Of a stretch of 64,000 nt of DNA, positions 42,710-51,154 are shown piece by piece (position 1 is the stretch's first letter; each line of letters opens with the position of its first letter). This DNA comes from Mycolicibacterium wolinskyi. Lineage in GTDB: Bacteria > Actinomycetota > Actinomycetes > Mycobacteriales > Mycobacteriaceae. The notes beneath the pieces are model-generated. The model searched no databases. It was not told where the DNA came from and was given only the letters and a program-made list of their open reading frames with translations. Made by a program: the position numbers and the translations under genes. The DNA is taken from the NCBI RefSeq assembly GCF_002101965.1, contig NZ_LQQA01000033.1, forward strand, positions 248,001 through 312,000, read 5' to 3'.

Positions 42710-44281
42710 ATGGCCCCGCCCAATGGCGCATCACGCCTCGGCACCCGCTTCGGGCCCTATGAGCTGAGGTCGCTGATCGGCATGGGCGGAATGGGCGAGG
42801 TGTACCGCGCCTACGACACGGTGAAAGAACGCATGGTCGCCGTCAAGCTCCTGCGTCCCGAGGTCGCGGCCGATCCGAGCTTCCAGGCCCGGTTCCGGCG
42901 CGAGTCGCGGGTGGCGGCCCGGTTGCAGGAACCGCACGTGATCCCGGTCCACGACTTCGGCGAGATCGACGGCGTCCTGTTCATCGACATGCGCCTGGTC
43001 GAGGGCGCCAGCGTGAAGGAACTCCTGCGGTCGAACGGACCTCTCGAACCGGCGCGGGCCGCGTCGATCATCACGCAGGTGGCCGCCGCGCTGGACGCCG
43101 CGCACGCCGACGGGCTGGTCCATCGCGACATCAAGCCCGAGAACGTGCTGCTGACCACCGACGACTTCGCCTACCTCGTCGACTTCGGTATCGCCCATGT
43201 CGGGGGTGAGGCCAGCGTCACGATGACGGGCGTGCTCATCGGCTCGAGTGCCTACATGGCCCCGGAACGATTCTCCGGGGGACCGGTCGGTCCGTCGGCC
43301 GATATCTATGCACTGACGTGCCTGCTGTACGAATCGCTGATCGGCAGGCCGCCGTTCGAGACCGGCGATCTCCGCCAGCTCATGAGCGCCCACATGTTCG
43401 CGGCGCCGCCGCGGCCGAGCATCATGCGGCGCGGGATACCGCGCGCGTTCGACGACGTCATCGCGGTGGGCATGGCCAAGGAGGCCACGGCGCGGTTCGC
43501 GACCGCGGGTGAGCTGGCCAAAGCGGCTCGTGAGGCCGCGTCGCCGGGCGCCGCCAAGGCGGCCGCCGCCGAGGAGGCTCCAACGAGGCCCGCGCCTGCC
43601 ATCCCCGTGCTACCTGCCGTCACGCCGCCTCCGACGCCACCGCCGCGCAACACCAGGCAGTTCTCGTCGGTCTATCCGAACCCGGACCACACGGGCTACA
43701 CGCCGTATCCACCGGCGCCGCCATCGCCACCGCAGCCGGCTCGGGCTCCGGAGCCGGGGCCGCGCAAGTCGCGGCTCACGCGAACCCAGCTGATGCTCGT
43801 GGTCGCGACGGTTGTCCTGTTCGGCGTGGCGGCGGTCCTGGCATCGATGTTGGCCAGTGGCGGTGACGACAGTGCTGCGACGCGCCAGACACCGTTGTCG
43901 GTGCCACCGGCCACGACGAGCGAGCCGTCTGCGGAGTCGACGACCACCACCACGACGACACCGACGGATGCCCCGAGCGGTACCGACGCCCAGGGTTTCG
44001 TCGGGCACACGGCGCGGTGTGACTCCGACAGTTCACCCGCCGTGATGATCCGGACCGCGACGTCACTCGCGGTGATCTGCCAGACCGGGCCGAACAGCTT
44101 CTATTACCGCGGTGAGCGGCTCAGTGACGGCGCGAATCTGGAGATCGCGAATGCGGTGCGTTCCGGCGACGGATTCGTTGCCGTCAATCCGGCCGACGGC
44201 GCGCGCTATGAGGTGAGCCCGGACAATCTGACCATCAGCAGCAACGGGCGTATCGATTCGTCAGAGCCTGCGCTGGGGTAG
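42710..44281 (+). CDS. Transmembrane Ser/Thr protein kinase (PknE/PknF-like)
   Basis: The 523-residue protein has a cytoplasmic Hanks-type kinase domain (residues about 15-275) with glycine-rich loop GMGGMGEVY, ATP-binding Lys46, catalytic Asp140 (HRDIKPEN) and the DFG Asp158. A Pro-rich linker leads to one membrane helix (about residue 365; LMLVVATVVLFGVAAVL), followed by a Thr-rich spacer and a small extracytoplasmic domain of about 100 residues with two Cys. This is the layout of mycobacterial PknE/PknF receptors. No partner gene is evident; the convergent acetyltransferase gene ends 11 bases beyond its stop. Confidence 0.92.
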   Translation: MAPPNGASRLGTRFGPYELRSLIGMGGMGEVYRAYDTVKERMVAVKLLRPEVAADPSFQARFRRESRVAARLQEPHVIPVHDFGEIDGVLFIDMRLVEGASVKELLRSNGPLEPARAASIITQVAAALDAAHADGLVHRDIKPENVLLTTDDFAYLVDFGIAHVGGEASVTMTGVLIGSSAYMAPERFSGGPVGPSADIYALTCLLYESLIGRPPFETGDLRQLMSAHMFAAPPRPSIMRRGIPRAFDDVIAVGMAKEATARFATAGELAKAAREAASPGAAKAAAAEEAPTRPAPAIPVLPAVTPPPTPPPRNTRQFSSVYPNPDHTGYTPYPPAPPSPPQPARAPEPGPRKSRLTRTQLMLVVATVVLFGVAAVLASMLASGGDDSAATRQTPLSVPPATTSEPSAESTTTTTTTPTDAPSGTDAQGFVGHTARCDSDSSPAVMIRTATSLAVICQTGPNSFYYRGERLSDGANLEIANAVRSGDGFVAVNPADGARYEVSPDNLTISSNGRIDSSEPALG

Positions 44282-44292
44282 CGCCCGGAATT

Positions 44293-44838
44293 TCAAATGT
44301 CGTCGAATGCCGGCGCATAACGGAATGTGCCCTGCCGATCGGGCGTCCACGACGTGAGGGTCCGGATCTGAAAGTGTTCGGCCCATTCCTCGACGGGCGG
44401 GCGGACGCCGAGCGGCGGTGCGGGCCGGAATCCGAACCGGCAGTAGTACGCGGGGTCGCCGAGGAGGACGGCTTCGGGGAAGCCGAGTGCGTCGGCCGCC
44501 GCCAGGACAGCATGCATGAGGGCTGAGCCGATGCCGTGCCGTTGGTGGATGGGCAGCACACCGAGCGGCCCGAGTGCCAACGACGGCCTGCCGTCGAGGT
44601 GGGCGCGGCTGCCGAGCACGTGGCCGACGACAGCGCCGTCGATCTCGGCGACCAGCGACAGTGCCGGGATGCTGTCGCCCGCCGCGCCCAATTGGTCGAC
44701 CAGAGTGGCCTCGACCGACTGTGTCGCTGCGTCGGACGCGAACGCCGCGTTGTGCACGTCTCGCAGCGCTGATCTGTCGTCGGGGGTGGCACGCCGGATG
44801 AGCACGAGCAGACTCTGCCTGTCTGCGCGCGGACTCAC
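44293..44838 (-). CDS. GNAT family N-acetyltransferase
   Basis: This 181-residue protein is a GNAT acetyltransferase: LIRRATPDDRSALRDVH at the N-terminus, VAEIDGAVVGHVLGS, and the acetyl-CoA motif LGVLPIHQRHGIGSALMHAVL, then a conserved YCRFGFRPA. The start is uncertain: GTG 44838 has a TGATAAAT-like -10 just upstream, fitting a leaderless message, while GTG 44805 has a weak ribosome site. A copy of the TTGGATACAAGAT box lies 21 bases upstream of GTG 44838, which places this gene in the putative GntR regulon. Substrate unknown. Confidence 0.82.
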   Translation of the reverse strand: MSPRADRQSLLVLIRRATPDDRSALRDVHNAAFASDAATQSVEATLVDQLGAAGDSIPALSLVAEIDGAVVGHVLGSRAHLDGRPSLALGPLGVLPIHQRHGIGSALMHAVLAAADALGFPEAVLLGDPAYYCRFGFRPAPPLGVRPPVEEWAEHFQIRTLTSWTPDRQGTFRYAPAFDDI

Positions 44839-44858
44839 AACTGATTTATCAGGGGCGG

Positions 44859-44871
44859 TTGGATACAAGAT
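44859..44871. promoter_or_regulatory. GntR-type box 1 (TTGGATACAAGAT)
   Basis: One of five related boxes found only in the catabolic island. It precedes the minus-strand acetyltransferase gene, 188 bases from the divergent Rieske gene. Confidence 0.6.
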
Positions 44872-45014
44872 GCGAAGCGTCGTCCCGCGCGGGTGGCCGC
44901 ACCATGTCATGTTCCGCGGGTCAACGTGCCGGTGGTTCGTCAAACCTCGCGCCGGTCAATGGCTTTTCCTGGTCGTGACATGACGTGACCGCGTGGTAAC
45001 ACCCGGCGGATAGC

Positions 45015-45027
45015 TTGGATCCAACAT
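45015..45027. promoter_or_regulatory. GntR-type box 2 (TTGGATCCAACAT)
   Basis: Contains the perfect 10-bp palindrome TTGGATCCAA. It lies 22 bases upstream of the Rieske oxygenase GTG, just before its ribosome site. Confidence 0.68.
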
Positions 45028-45048
45028 CCTTTGGAAGGAGCGCCATCC

Positions 45049-46281
45049 GTGCCGAGGTCACTCAGTTCTCGTGCAATCGAAGCGGCGAGAAGGGTTTTGG
45101 ACGACGTCGACCGGTGCACCGATCCGGTGGCGACAGCCAGGCTGCTTCCGCCCGAGGTCTACACCAGCGACGACTTTTGGGAGTTCGAGAAAGAAGCCAT
45201 CTTTGCACGAGAGTGGCTGTGCATCGGTCATGTCAATGAGATTCCCGAGCCTGGGGATCAGTTGCCGCTCACCATCATTGATGAGCCCATCGTCATGCTT
45301 CGCGACCTCTCCGGAGATGTTCGCGTCATGTCGGCGGTCTGTCAGCACCGCGGTCAACCGTTGTTCGGGGGTTTGGCCGCCGAAGACCGCGGTGCCGACA
45401 GCGGGTGCGTCAACACCAGGAGAATGGTGTGCCCGTATCACAATTGGCAGTACGGGCTCGACGGTTGCCTGGTGGCCGCGCCGTCGATGACCGAGACCGT
45501 GCCCGTCAAGCGGTTGCGTGAGACGATCCGTCTTCCTCAGATCCGACACGAGATATTCCACGGACTGGTCTTCATCAACTTCGACAACAACGCTGCACCG
45601 CTCGCGCCGACCGTGGCCCGGATGGACGAGGAACTGTCGACCTTCGGGATCGAGGACCTGATCGCGCTGCCGGCTCAGGTGTTCCCGAATCAGGCGTGGA
45701 ACTGGAAGATTCATCACGACAACGCTCTGGAGCCCTACCACACCAGCTACGTGCACCGAGGCGTGCACGAGGCGGCGCCCGCGAAGAACGCGCGGTTCTA
45801 CGACTTCGGGGAAGGCGACGGCCAAGTCATGCATCCCACCTATCTGCTGGACGAGAACGCCGGCCTGGCGAGCACCGACGGCAAGCGCACGACATCGATC
45901 ATTCCCGGCCTCACCGAGGAACAGCGCAAACGGGTGATGTTCGCCTCGATACCGCCCATGATGTTCAGCATCCTTCAGCCCACGTTCGTCCAGCTCGCGA
46001 TGATCCACCCGACCGGCCCCGGTTCGATGGACCTGCGGCGGGTGAATCTCTACCCGAAATCCGCTGTGGAGCAACCCGGTTTCCACGAGGCGTACGAGCG
46101 GTTCATGGAGCGCAAGGCGCTGGCCATTCATCAGGACGCCGTGACGACCGCCGCACTCCAGCAGGGCCTGCGTTCCCGCTACGCACCTCGCGGACCGCTG
46201 TCCTGGTTGGAATCGAACATCCCACAGCTCAACCAATGGCTGATCGAGCGTTACCGAAAGGCACTCACCGTCGATGTCTGA
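45049..46281 (+). CDS. Rieske non-haem iron oxygenase, alpha subunit
   Basis: The 410-residue protein has an N-terminal Rieske domain with Cys98-x-His100 and Cys128-x-x-His131, and a C-terminal catalytic domain with the iron ligands His231 and His236 (EPYHTSYVH). The gap between the two Rieske half-motifs is 27 residues, about ten more than usual, with an inserted AAEDRGADSGC stretch. No ferredoxin or reductase gene for it is nearby. GTG 45049 has GGAAGGAG eight bases upstream; the longer frame from 45031 would start inside that ribosome site. The SnoaL-like gene overlaps its end by 8 bases. Confidence 0.9.
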   Translation: MPRSLSSRAIEAARRVLDDVDRCTDPVATARLLPPEVYTSDDFWEFEKEAIFAREWLCIGHVNEIPEPGDQLPLTIIDEPIVMLRDLSGDVRVMSAVCQHRGQPLFGGLAAEDRGADSGCVNTRRMVCPYHNWQYGLDGCLVAAPSMTETVPVKRLRETIRLPQIRHEIFHGLVFINFDNNAAPLAPTVARMDEELSTFGIEDLIALPAQVFPNQAWNWKIHHDNALEPYHTSYVHRGVHEAAPAKNARFYDFGEGDGQVMHPTYLLDENAGLASTDGKRTTSIIPGLTEEQRKRVMFASIPPMMFSILQPTFVQLAMIHPTGPGSMDLRRVNLYPKSAVEQPGFHEAYERFMERKALAIHQDAVTTAALQQGLRSRYAPRGPLSWLESNIPQLNQWLIERYRKALTVDV

Positions 46282-46789
46282 AACCACCGCCGTTTCCTCC
46301 GTGGAGCTGACCGCGTTGCTCGCACGGTTGGACGATCTGGAGTCTCGAGAGGCCATCCGCGGGCTGATGGTCAGTTACATGAGCGCTGCCGATGCGAAAG
46401 AAGGCAAGGGGGACAAGGTCGCCCGGCTCTTCACCGAGGACGGCAAATGGCAGAGCGTCGGGCCGCACGGAAATCCCGGGTGGGCGGCGGAGGGCAGGGC
46501 AGCACTTGTCAAGAAGTTCGATCGCAACGTCGAGCGCATGCCGTTCTCGGCGCACTTCGTCACCAATCCCGCTGTGCAGCTGTCGGGTGACACCGCTCGC
46601 GGACAGTTCATGTACTTCCAGGCCTGCACTTACCGCGCCGATCAGCCATTGTGGATAGCCGGCTCATACGACAACGACTTTCGCCGTGTCGACGGCCAGT
46701 GGCTGATCTCGCACATGCGGGTGCACAACTTCTTCACCACGCCGTACGACAAAGGCTGGGTCGCCGTACCGCACATCGATACCCCCTGA
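46274..46789 (+). CDS. SnoaL/NTF2-like protein
   Basis: This 171-residue protein has the cone-shaped SnoaL/NTF2 fold signature: an N-terminal helix pair (DDLESREAIRGLMVSYM), then strands ending in DGQWLISHMRVHNFF. The fold is shared by small beta subunits of Rieske dioxygenases, by dehydratases and by isomerases. Its 8-bp overlap with the Rieske alpha gene suggests that it may be the partner subunit, although it could be an independent enzyme. Confidence 0.75.
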   Translation: MSETTAVSSVELTALLARLDDLESREAIRGLMVSYMSAADAKEGKGDKVARLFTEDGKWQSVGPHGNPGWAAEGRAALVKKFDRNVERMPFSAHFVTNPAVQLSGDTARGQFMYFQACTYRADQPLWIAGSYDNDFRRVDGQWLISHMRVHNFFTTPYDKGWVAVPHIDTP

Positions 46790-46801
46790 GTGGAGTGAGC
46801 C

Positions 46802-47122
46802 GTGAGCTATCGTCATCAGATCCTGCGCAATTTGAAATTCGGCACTCTTGCCGACTTCGTGGGTGCCGAGAAAGAGAAGAACGCCTTGCGGATTCAAGCC
46901 GGGCTGACGCCTTATGCCATCTGGTCGCCGGCGTTCGGAGGGTTGCACCATCTAGTCCTGGAAGCAGAGTTCGAGTCGATGGCGGCATTCGAGGCCGAGC
47001 ATCTGGCGGCGAAAGCGATCGACGGCATTGCGGCGCTCAACGCGCGCCAACTCGAGTGCGTGATCGAGGGAACCGCGCAAGACCGAATGCAACGGTTGAG
47101 CCTGGAGGCCGGGCAGGCGTGA
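46802..47122 (+). CDS. Small protein, possible dimeric alpha-beta barrel (NIPSNAP/EthD-like)
   Basis: The 106-residue product has one segment (GLHHLVLEAEFESMAAFEAEH) typical of dimeric alpha-beta barrel proteins such as NIPSNAP or EthD, but I do not recognise it firmly. GTG 46802 has GGAGTGAG upstream. It lies 12 bases after the SnoaL-like gene and overlaps the following methyltransferase-like gene by 4 bases, so it belongs to the same transcript. Confidence 0.55.
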   Translation: MSYRHQILRNLKFGTLADFVGAEKEKNALRIQAGLTPYAIWSPAFGGLHHLVLEAEFESMAAFEAEHLAAKAIDGIAALNARQLECVIEGTAQDRMQRLSLEAGQA

Positions 47123-47760
47123 CGCTCCCCGCAACACGCTGGTATCAGTGGCACGCCCAATACGACGATCTGCATTCGCCCGACACCGATCGGCTCGAAG
47201 TAGTGCAGGAATTGATCATTGCCGCCCTCGACCGAGCGCCCGCGGGTCCGCTCACGGCGGTGAGTGCGTGTGCGGGGCAAGCGCGCGACCTGCTGCCCGT
47301 GCTGATCCATCACCCGCGCGGCCGCGATGTCCGCGCGCGCATGGTCGAACTCGATCCGCTCAACGCATCGTTTCTCACCGCGGCCCTTGGCAGTACCGAC
47401 CTCGTCGGCGTCGAAGTCGTGATCGCTGACGCCGGAACCACTGACGCCTATATCGGTGCTGTCCCAGCGGATCTGGTGCTGCTGTGCGGCGTGTTCGCGA
47501 ACATTGAGCTGGACGACGCCCAGCGGACTGTCGACGCCGCCACCGCATTGTGCCGGCCGGGCGGCATCGTCGTGTGGTCGAGTTACGGCGCCCAACTGGC
47601 CCACGCCGACGAGGTGGTGGCGCTGTTCGAGGACCGGGCGTTCGAGCGAATGGCGTTGCGCCGGAGTGCCGAACGCGAATTCGTCGTCGCATCGCACCGA
47701 TATGTGGGTCCGCAGCGCAGCTTGCCCGCGCACGCCCGGTTCTTCGGCTTCGGCGGCTAG
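47119..47760 (+). CDS. Putative class I SAM-dependent methyltransferase
   Basis: The 213-residue protein shows a Rossmann-type methyltransferase order: AVSACAGQARDLLPVL where the SAM glycine loop normally sits, an acidic ribose-binding position in ARMVELDPLNASFL, and a DLVLLCGVFANIELDD motif-IV-like segment, followed by RPGGIVVW. The loop is unusual, so the call is moderate. GTG 47119 overlaps the previous stop. It could modify a phenolic or N-containing intermediate, or be non-catalytic. Its 3' end overlaps the convergent GntR gene by 4 bases. Confidence 0.6.
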   Translation: MTLPATRWYQWHAQYDDLHSPDTDRLEVVQELIIAALDRAPAGPLTAVSACAGQARDLLPVLIHHPRGRDVRARMVELDPLNASFLTAALGSTDLVGVEVVIADAGTTDAYIGAVPADLVLLCGVFANIELDDAQRTVDAATALCRPGGIVVWSSYGAQLAHADEVVALFEDRAFERMALRRSAEREFVVASHRYVGPQRSLPAHARFFGFGG

Positions 47761-48413
47761 GACGCACCATCGGGGTGGGCACCGCCTTGATTCGCATGGC
47801 GATTGGTCAGATGCCTGCGCATCAACATCATTGCCAGCTCGGCGTCGGCGTCGAGCACCGCCCGGAGAATCGCGGCATGCTCGTCCCACGAGCTGCCCAC
47901 CGCCGTGCTCTTGCCGCCGACAAGGTGGTGCGACTGGTTTCGCACGGCGCGCAGCGTCTCGGCGAGAAACCGCGAGCCGGCGCCCTCGCCCAGCGCGGCG
48001 TGGAACTCTTCGTTCAGTTCGTCGAGTTGGGTGTCGTCGCCCGCCTCGGCGGCGCGCTGTCCCTCGTCGAGAATCCTGCGCAGCCTTGACTGCTCGTCCG
48101 CGGTGAACCGGTTGACGGTGTGGCGTACGGCGATCAGTTCGAGCGCGACCCGCATTTCCCGCACCACTTCGAGCTCGTGCTGGTCGAGTTCGACCACTCG
48201 AACGCCGCGCCGGGGCAGGGACTCGACGAGTCCTTCCGCCTCGAGTCGCCGGAACGCCTCCCGCACCGGAAAGCGTGACACGCCAAGCCGTTCGGAGATA
48301 CTGAACTCGTTCAGCCGCTCACCCGGCGCCAACTCGCCGTCGAGGATCAGCCGCCGTAATTCGTCGACGGTCTCGGTGCGCAGGGACCGATGTCGGCTTC
48401 CGATGGAAGACAT
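47757..48413 (-). CDS. GntR family regulator, FCD-type (FadR subfamily)
   Basis: This 218-residue protein has an N-terminal winged helix (residues about 10-75; FSISERLGVSRFPVREAFRRLEAEGLVESLPRRGVRV) and an all-helical FCD effector domain (REMRVALELIAVRH; EFHAALGEGAGS; HAAILRAVLDADAE). FCD regulators bind carboxylic acid effectors and TTGTATACAA-like palindromes, which matches the repeated TTGGATaCAA boxes in this island. ATG 48413 has GGGGG eight bases upstream; a GTG at 48440 is also in frame. It sits inside the island, convergent with the Rieske operon and divergent from the VOC operon. Confidence 0.9.
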   Translation of the reverse strand: MSSIGSRHRSLRTETVDELRRLILDGELAPGERLNEFSISERLGVSRFPVREAFRRLEAEGLVESLPRRGVRVVELDQHELEVVREMRVALELIAVRHTVNRFTADEQSRLRRILDEGQRAAEAGDDTQLDELNEEFHAALGEGAGSRFLAETLRAVRNQSHHLVGGKSTAVGSSWDEHAAILRAVLDADAELAMMLMRRHLTNRHANQGGAHPDGAS

Positions 48414-48446
48414 TTGGCGAACCCCCGGGTGGCGAGTCACTGGCTA

Positions 48447-48459
48447 TTGGATACGAAGC
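48447..48459. promoter_or_regulatory. GntR-type box 3 (TTGGATACGAAGC), weak
   Basis: A weaker copy 34 bases upstream of the GntR ATG, suggesting autoregulation. It keeps TTGGATAC but loses the second half of the palindrome. Confidence 0.45.
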
Positions 48460-48549
48460 ACTGTATTACCAGGACAGTACACGCCGGGCCGGCGACCCGC
48501 CCGGCTGAAACGTACCCGTAATTGGCTGTGCCGTAGGCGGTAACAATCT

Positions 48550-48562
48550 TTGGATACAACAT
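48550..48562. promoter_or_regulatory. GntR-type box 4 (TTGGATACAACAT)
   Basis: Full-consensus copy ending 5 bases before the GTG proposed as start of the VOC gene and so expected to overlap that promoter. Confidence 0.65.
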
Positions 48563-48567
48563 ACTTC

Positions 48568-49005
48568 GTGACTTCCACATACTCACACATCGCCGCCACC
48601 GGCACGGGCGCCGTGACCGTCAAACAGTTCGACCACATCGTGCTGCGTGTACGTGACCCCGAAACGTCTGTCCAGTGGTATGTCGAGAAGTTCGGCTTCC
48701 TGGTGCACCGGTTGGATGAATTCCGCGCCGGTACCGTGCCATTCCCGTCGGTGGAGATCTGCCCCGGCGCCATCATCGACCTGGACGGCAGGCATGCGGC
48801 GACGGGAACGAACGTTTCGCACTTCTGCATCGAGGTCGAGCCAACCGACATGTATGCGCTCGTGGGGTCGGGTCGGTTCGAGACCGCCGACGGTCCGTAC
48901 CGGCGTTGGGGCGCAAGAGGTCTGGCGGACCTCATCTATGTGGAGGATCCGGACGGCCACATCATCGAGCTGCGACACTACGGGCCGAGCCAGATCGAGG
49001 GCTGA
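48568..49005 (+). CDS. VOC family (glyoxalase/dioxygenase-like) protein
   Basis: The protein of up to 145 residues has the VOC fold: VKQFDHIVLRVRDPETSVQWYVEKFGF, VSHFCIEVEP, and DLIYVEDPDGHIIELRHYG with the closing metal Glu. Metal ligands are His in FDHIVL, probably His in VSHFCI, and Glu in IIELR. Possible roles are lyase, isomerase or ring-cleaving dioxygenase. The start is uncertain: GTG 48568 has no ribosome site and would fit a leaderless message; GTG 48613 is an alternative. The GGT-like gene starts 2 bases after the stop. Confidence 0.78.
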   Translation: MTSTYSHIAATGTGAVTVKQFDHIVLRVRDPETSVQWYVEKFGFLVHRLDEFRAGTVPFPSVEICPGAIIDLDGRHAATGTNVSHFCIEVEPTDMYALVGSGRFETADGPYRRWGARGLADLIYVEDPDGHIIELRHYGPSQIEG

Positions 49006-49007
49006 CG

Positions 49008-50393
49008 GTGCTCGACGTGCTCGCCCGGCGCGCCGTGGCATCGGGAAGCCTCGGCGCGGTGTCGGCAGGGTCGAGGACGGCGGCCGCGATCGGAGCGTCA
49101 GCGTTCCTTGCGGGCGGCAACGCATTCGACGCAGCGCTTGCCGCAGCGCTGTCCGAGACCGTTGCCCTGCCGTCCAAATGTGGCTTGGCCGGCGATGTGG
49201 TGGCGTTGTACGTGACCGCCGGTGCCTCGGCCCCCATCTCCCTCGTCGCCATCGGCGGGGCGTCGGCTGGTTTGTACGCAGCGGCGGAAGCTGCCGGCTG
49301 GGAGGTACCCGCAACCGGACCGCTTTCGGTCGGCATCCCGGGTGCGCCGGCTGGGTACAGCAGAATTGCCGAACTCGCACGGCTACCGCTGGAGAGGCTC
49401 ACCGCGCCCGCCGTAGAGCTGGCTCGCCGTGGCGTGTGGTGGTCACCGATGAACGCCACGCTGGAGTGCGAGGCACGTACACTTCTGTACCGCTACCAAC
49501 CCGACGGCTGCGTCTACTCGCCGCGTGATGCCAAACACACCGTGGGCGACATGGTGCGGCTTCCTGGGCTCGGGGTTGTACTGGAGGAGTTCGTCGCGCG
49601 CGGTGCCGATCTTTTCACCGGCCCGGTCGGCGATGCGGTCGTCGACTGCGTGCAACGGCACGGCGGCATGCTGACGGCGACAGACCTGGTTTCGGTTGAT
49701 GTGGCCGAGGAGGCCGCACACTGTGTGCAGACAGAGTCGGGGCCGCTCTGGGCGACCAACGCGCCGACCTATGGGCCCGCGCTCACACATGCCATGGCCG
49801 GCCGTGTGGTCAGCGATGTCGGGCCCGGCGATGTGCGGCGGAGCCTGGCCGATTTGGCGGACACGAAAACGGCTGCCGCCGAGGGTACTTCGACAGTCGC
49901 TGCGGTGGATGAAGCGGGCAACGCGGTCGTGCTCGTTCATTCGTTGTCGTTTCCCCAGTACGGCAGCGGCCTGGTGGTCGGCGAATACGACTTGATTCTG
50001 TCCAACCGGGCCGGGCGCGGGTTCACGTTCGCACCGGGGCACCCCAACGCTCCCGTCGCGGGCCGGCGTCCGCTGACCACATTGCACGCGTGGGGGATTG
50101 GGCACCGGGACGGCTGGATACTCGGCGCGACACCGGGCGGTCAGCAGCAGGTTCCGTGGAACGTCCAGCTCGTCGCGCAGCTGTTGGACACTTCCGACGA
50201 CGGAGAACAGGCCATGGGTGACGCACTCGTCACACCGAGATGGCAGCTCGACGCCCCCGGTGATGTTCGGCACGAGGGCCGAGAACTCGGCCGGTTCGAG
50301 GCGCGCTCCAGTCACACGCTGGTGCGTACCGCAACGAGCCGGTGTGCGGCTGCGGCAGATCCCCGGTGGGACGGGGCGGCGGTGGCGGTATGA
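49008..50393 (+). CDS. Divergent gamma-glutamyltransferase-family (Ntn hydrolase) protein
   Basis: This 461-residue protein belongs to the GGT superfamily that self-cleaves before a Thr nucleophile; here Thr294 in EGTSTVAAVDEAGNAV is the candidate. The GATPGG oxyanion loop is present. It lacks a signal peptide, is about 100 residues shorter than classical GGT, and the substrate-binding NEMDDF segment is replaced by SNRAGRGF, so the Asp that holds the gamma-glutamyl amino group is missing. It probably cleaves a different amide. GTG 49008 follows GAGGG; the aspartate-dehydrogenase-like gene overlaps its end by 4 bases. Confidence 0.82.
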   Translation: MLDVLARRAVASGSLGAVSAGSRTAAAIGASAFLAGGNAFDAALAAALSETVALPSKCGLAGDVVALYVTAGASAPISLVAIGGASAGLYAAAEAAGWEVPATGPLSVGIPGAPAGYSRIAELARLPLERLTAPAVELARRGVWWSPMNATLECEARTLLYRYQPDGCVYSPRDAKHTVGDMVRLPGLGVVLEEFVARGADLFTGPVGDAVVDCVQRHGGMLTATDLVSVDVAEEAAHCVQTESGPLWATNAPTYGPALTHAMAGRVVSDVGPGDVRRSLADLADTKTAAAEGTSTVAAVDEAGNAVVLVHSLSFPQYGSGLVVGEYDLILSNRAGRGFTFAPGHPNAPVAGRRPLTTLHAWGIGHRDGWILGATPGGQQQVPWNVQLVAQLLDTSDDGEQAMGDALVTPRWQLDAPGDVRHEGRELGRFEARSSHTLVRTATSRCAAAADPRWDGAAVAV

Positions 50394-51154
50394 CGGGCGT
50401 GACGGTGATGGGCAGGGGAGCAATCGGTGGTTTGGTGGCCGCTGGTCTCGCGCGTGGCGATGTGCCGGGGTGCAGCCTTGTCACCGCACTCAACTCACGT
50501 AGTGAACGGACACAGGTGCTCGCCGCGATCCGCGCCGGCGATGTCGTGGTCGAGGCGACCACCGTCGAAAGCGCACAGGCCATCATCGGCCTGACCGTGG
50601 CGATGGGCCGAGACATCGTCGTGTGCTCGGCCGGAGCGTTGGCCGAGCCGAATTTCTTGCCACAACTGTCGGGTCCGGGACGGATCATCCTGCCTGCCGG
50701 CGCCATCGGAGGTTTCGACCTCCTGGCGGCCGCGGCACGAGCCGATCGCGGCGAAGCCCGCGCACAGCACATCACGGTCAAGCGGGCCGCGGCGCTCGGC
50801 GCGGACCCGGCCCTGGCCGAGCCCGTGGAAGTGTTTCGAGGCTCAGCCCGCGACGCGGCTCTACGGTACCCACGTACCTCGAACTCGTCGGTCGCGCTTG
50901 CCCTTGCCACCGTGGGCCTCGACCGGTTGGAGGTAATCGTGATGGCCGACCCCACAGCGGATTGCACCCACCATACGGTGCGGTGGTCGTCGGCGGTCGG
51001 CTGCTACGAATTCCGCTTCCACAACACCGTCGACCCGGCGTCCGGCGGAAGAACATCGGCCATCACGGCGTGGTCGGTCCTGGAGACCCTGTCGGGTTTG
51101 CACCGCGGGGCCGGCCCGGGCGTGGTGGTCCAGCCGGGCGGAGACGGCTCATGA
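50390..51154 (+). CDS. L-aspartate dehydrogenase-like (NadX/DUF108 family) oxidoreductase
   Basis: The 254-residue protein has an N-terminal Rossmann segment (MTGVTVMGRGAIGGLVAAGL), a short catalytic domain with LPAGAIGGFDLL, and the family C-terminal block TSNSSVALALATVGLDR...VMADP followed by CTHHTV containing the conserved His. Family members oxidatively deaminate aspartate or perform the reverse reaction using NAD(P). Within this cluster it may act on another amino acid or imine. Both ends overlap neighbours by 4 bases (ATGA), so it is tightly coupled to the GGT-like and M20 genes. Confidence 0.78.
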   Translation: MTGVTVMGRGAIGGLVAAGLARGDVPGCSLVTALNSRSERTQVLAAIRAGDVVVEATTVESAQAIIGLTVAMGRDIVVCSAGALAEPNFLPQLSGPGRIILPAGAIGGFDLLAAAARADRGEARAQHITVKRAAALGADPALAEPVEVFRGSARDAALRYPRTSNSSVALALATVGLDRLEVIVMADPTADCTHHTVRWSSAVGCYEFRFHNTVDPASGGRTSAITAWSVLETLSGLHRGAGPGVVVQPGGDGS

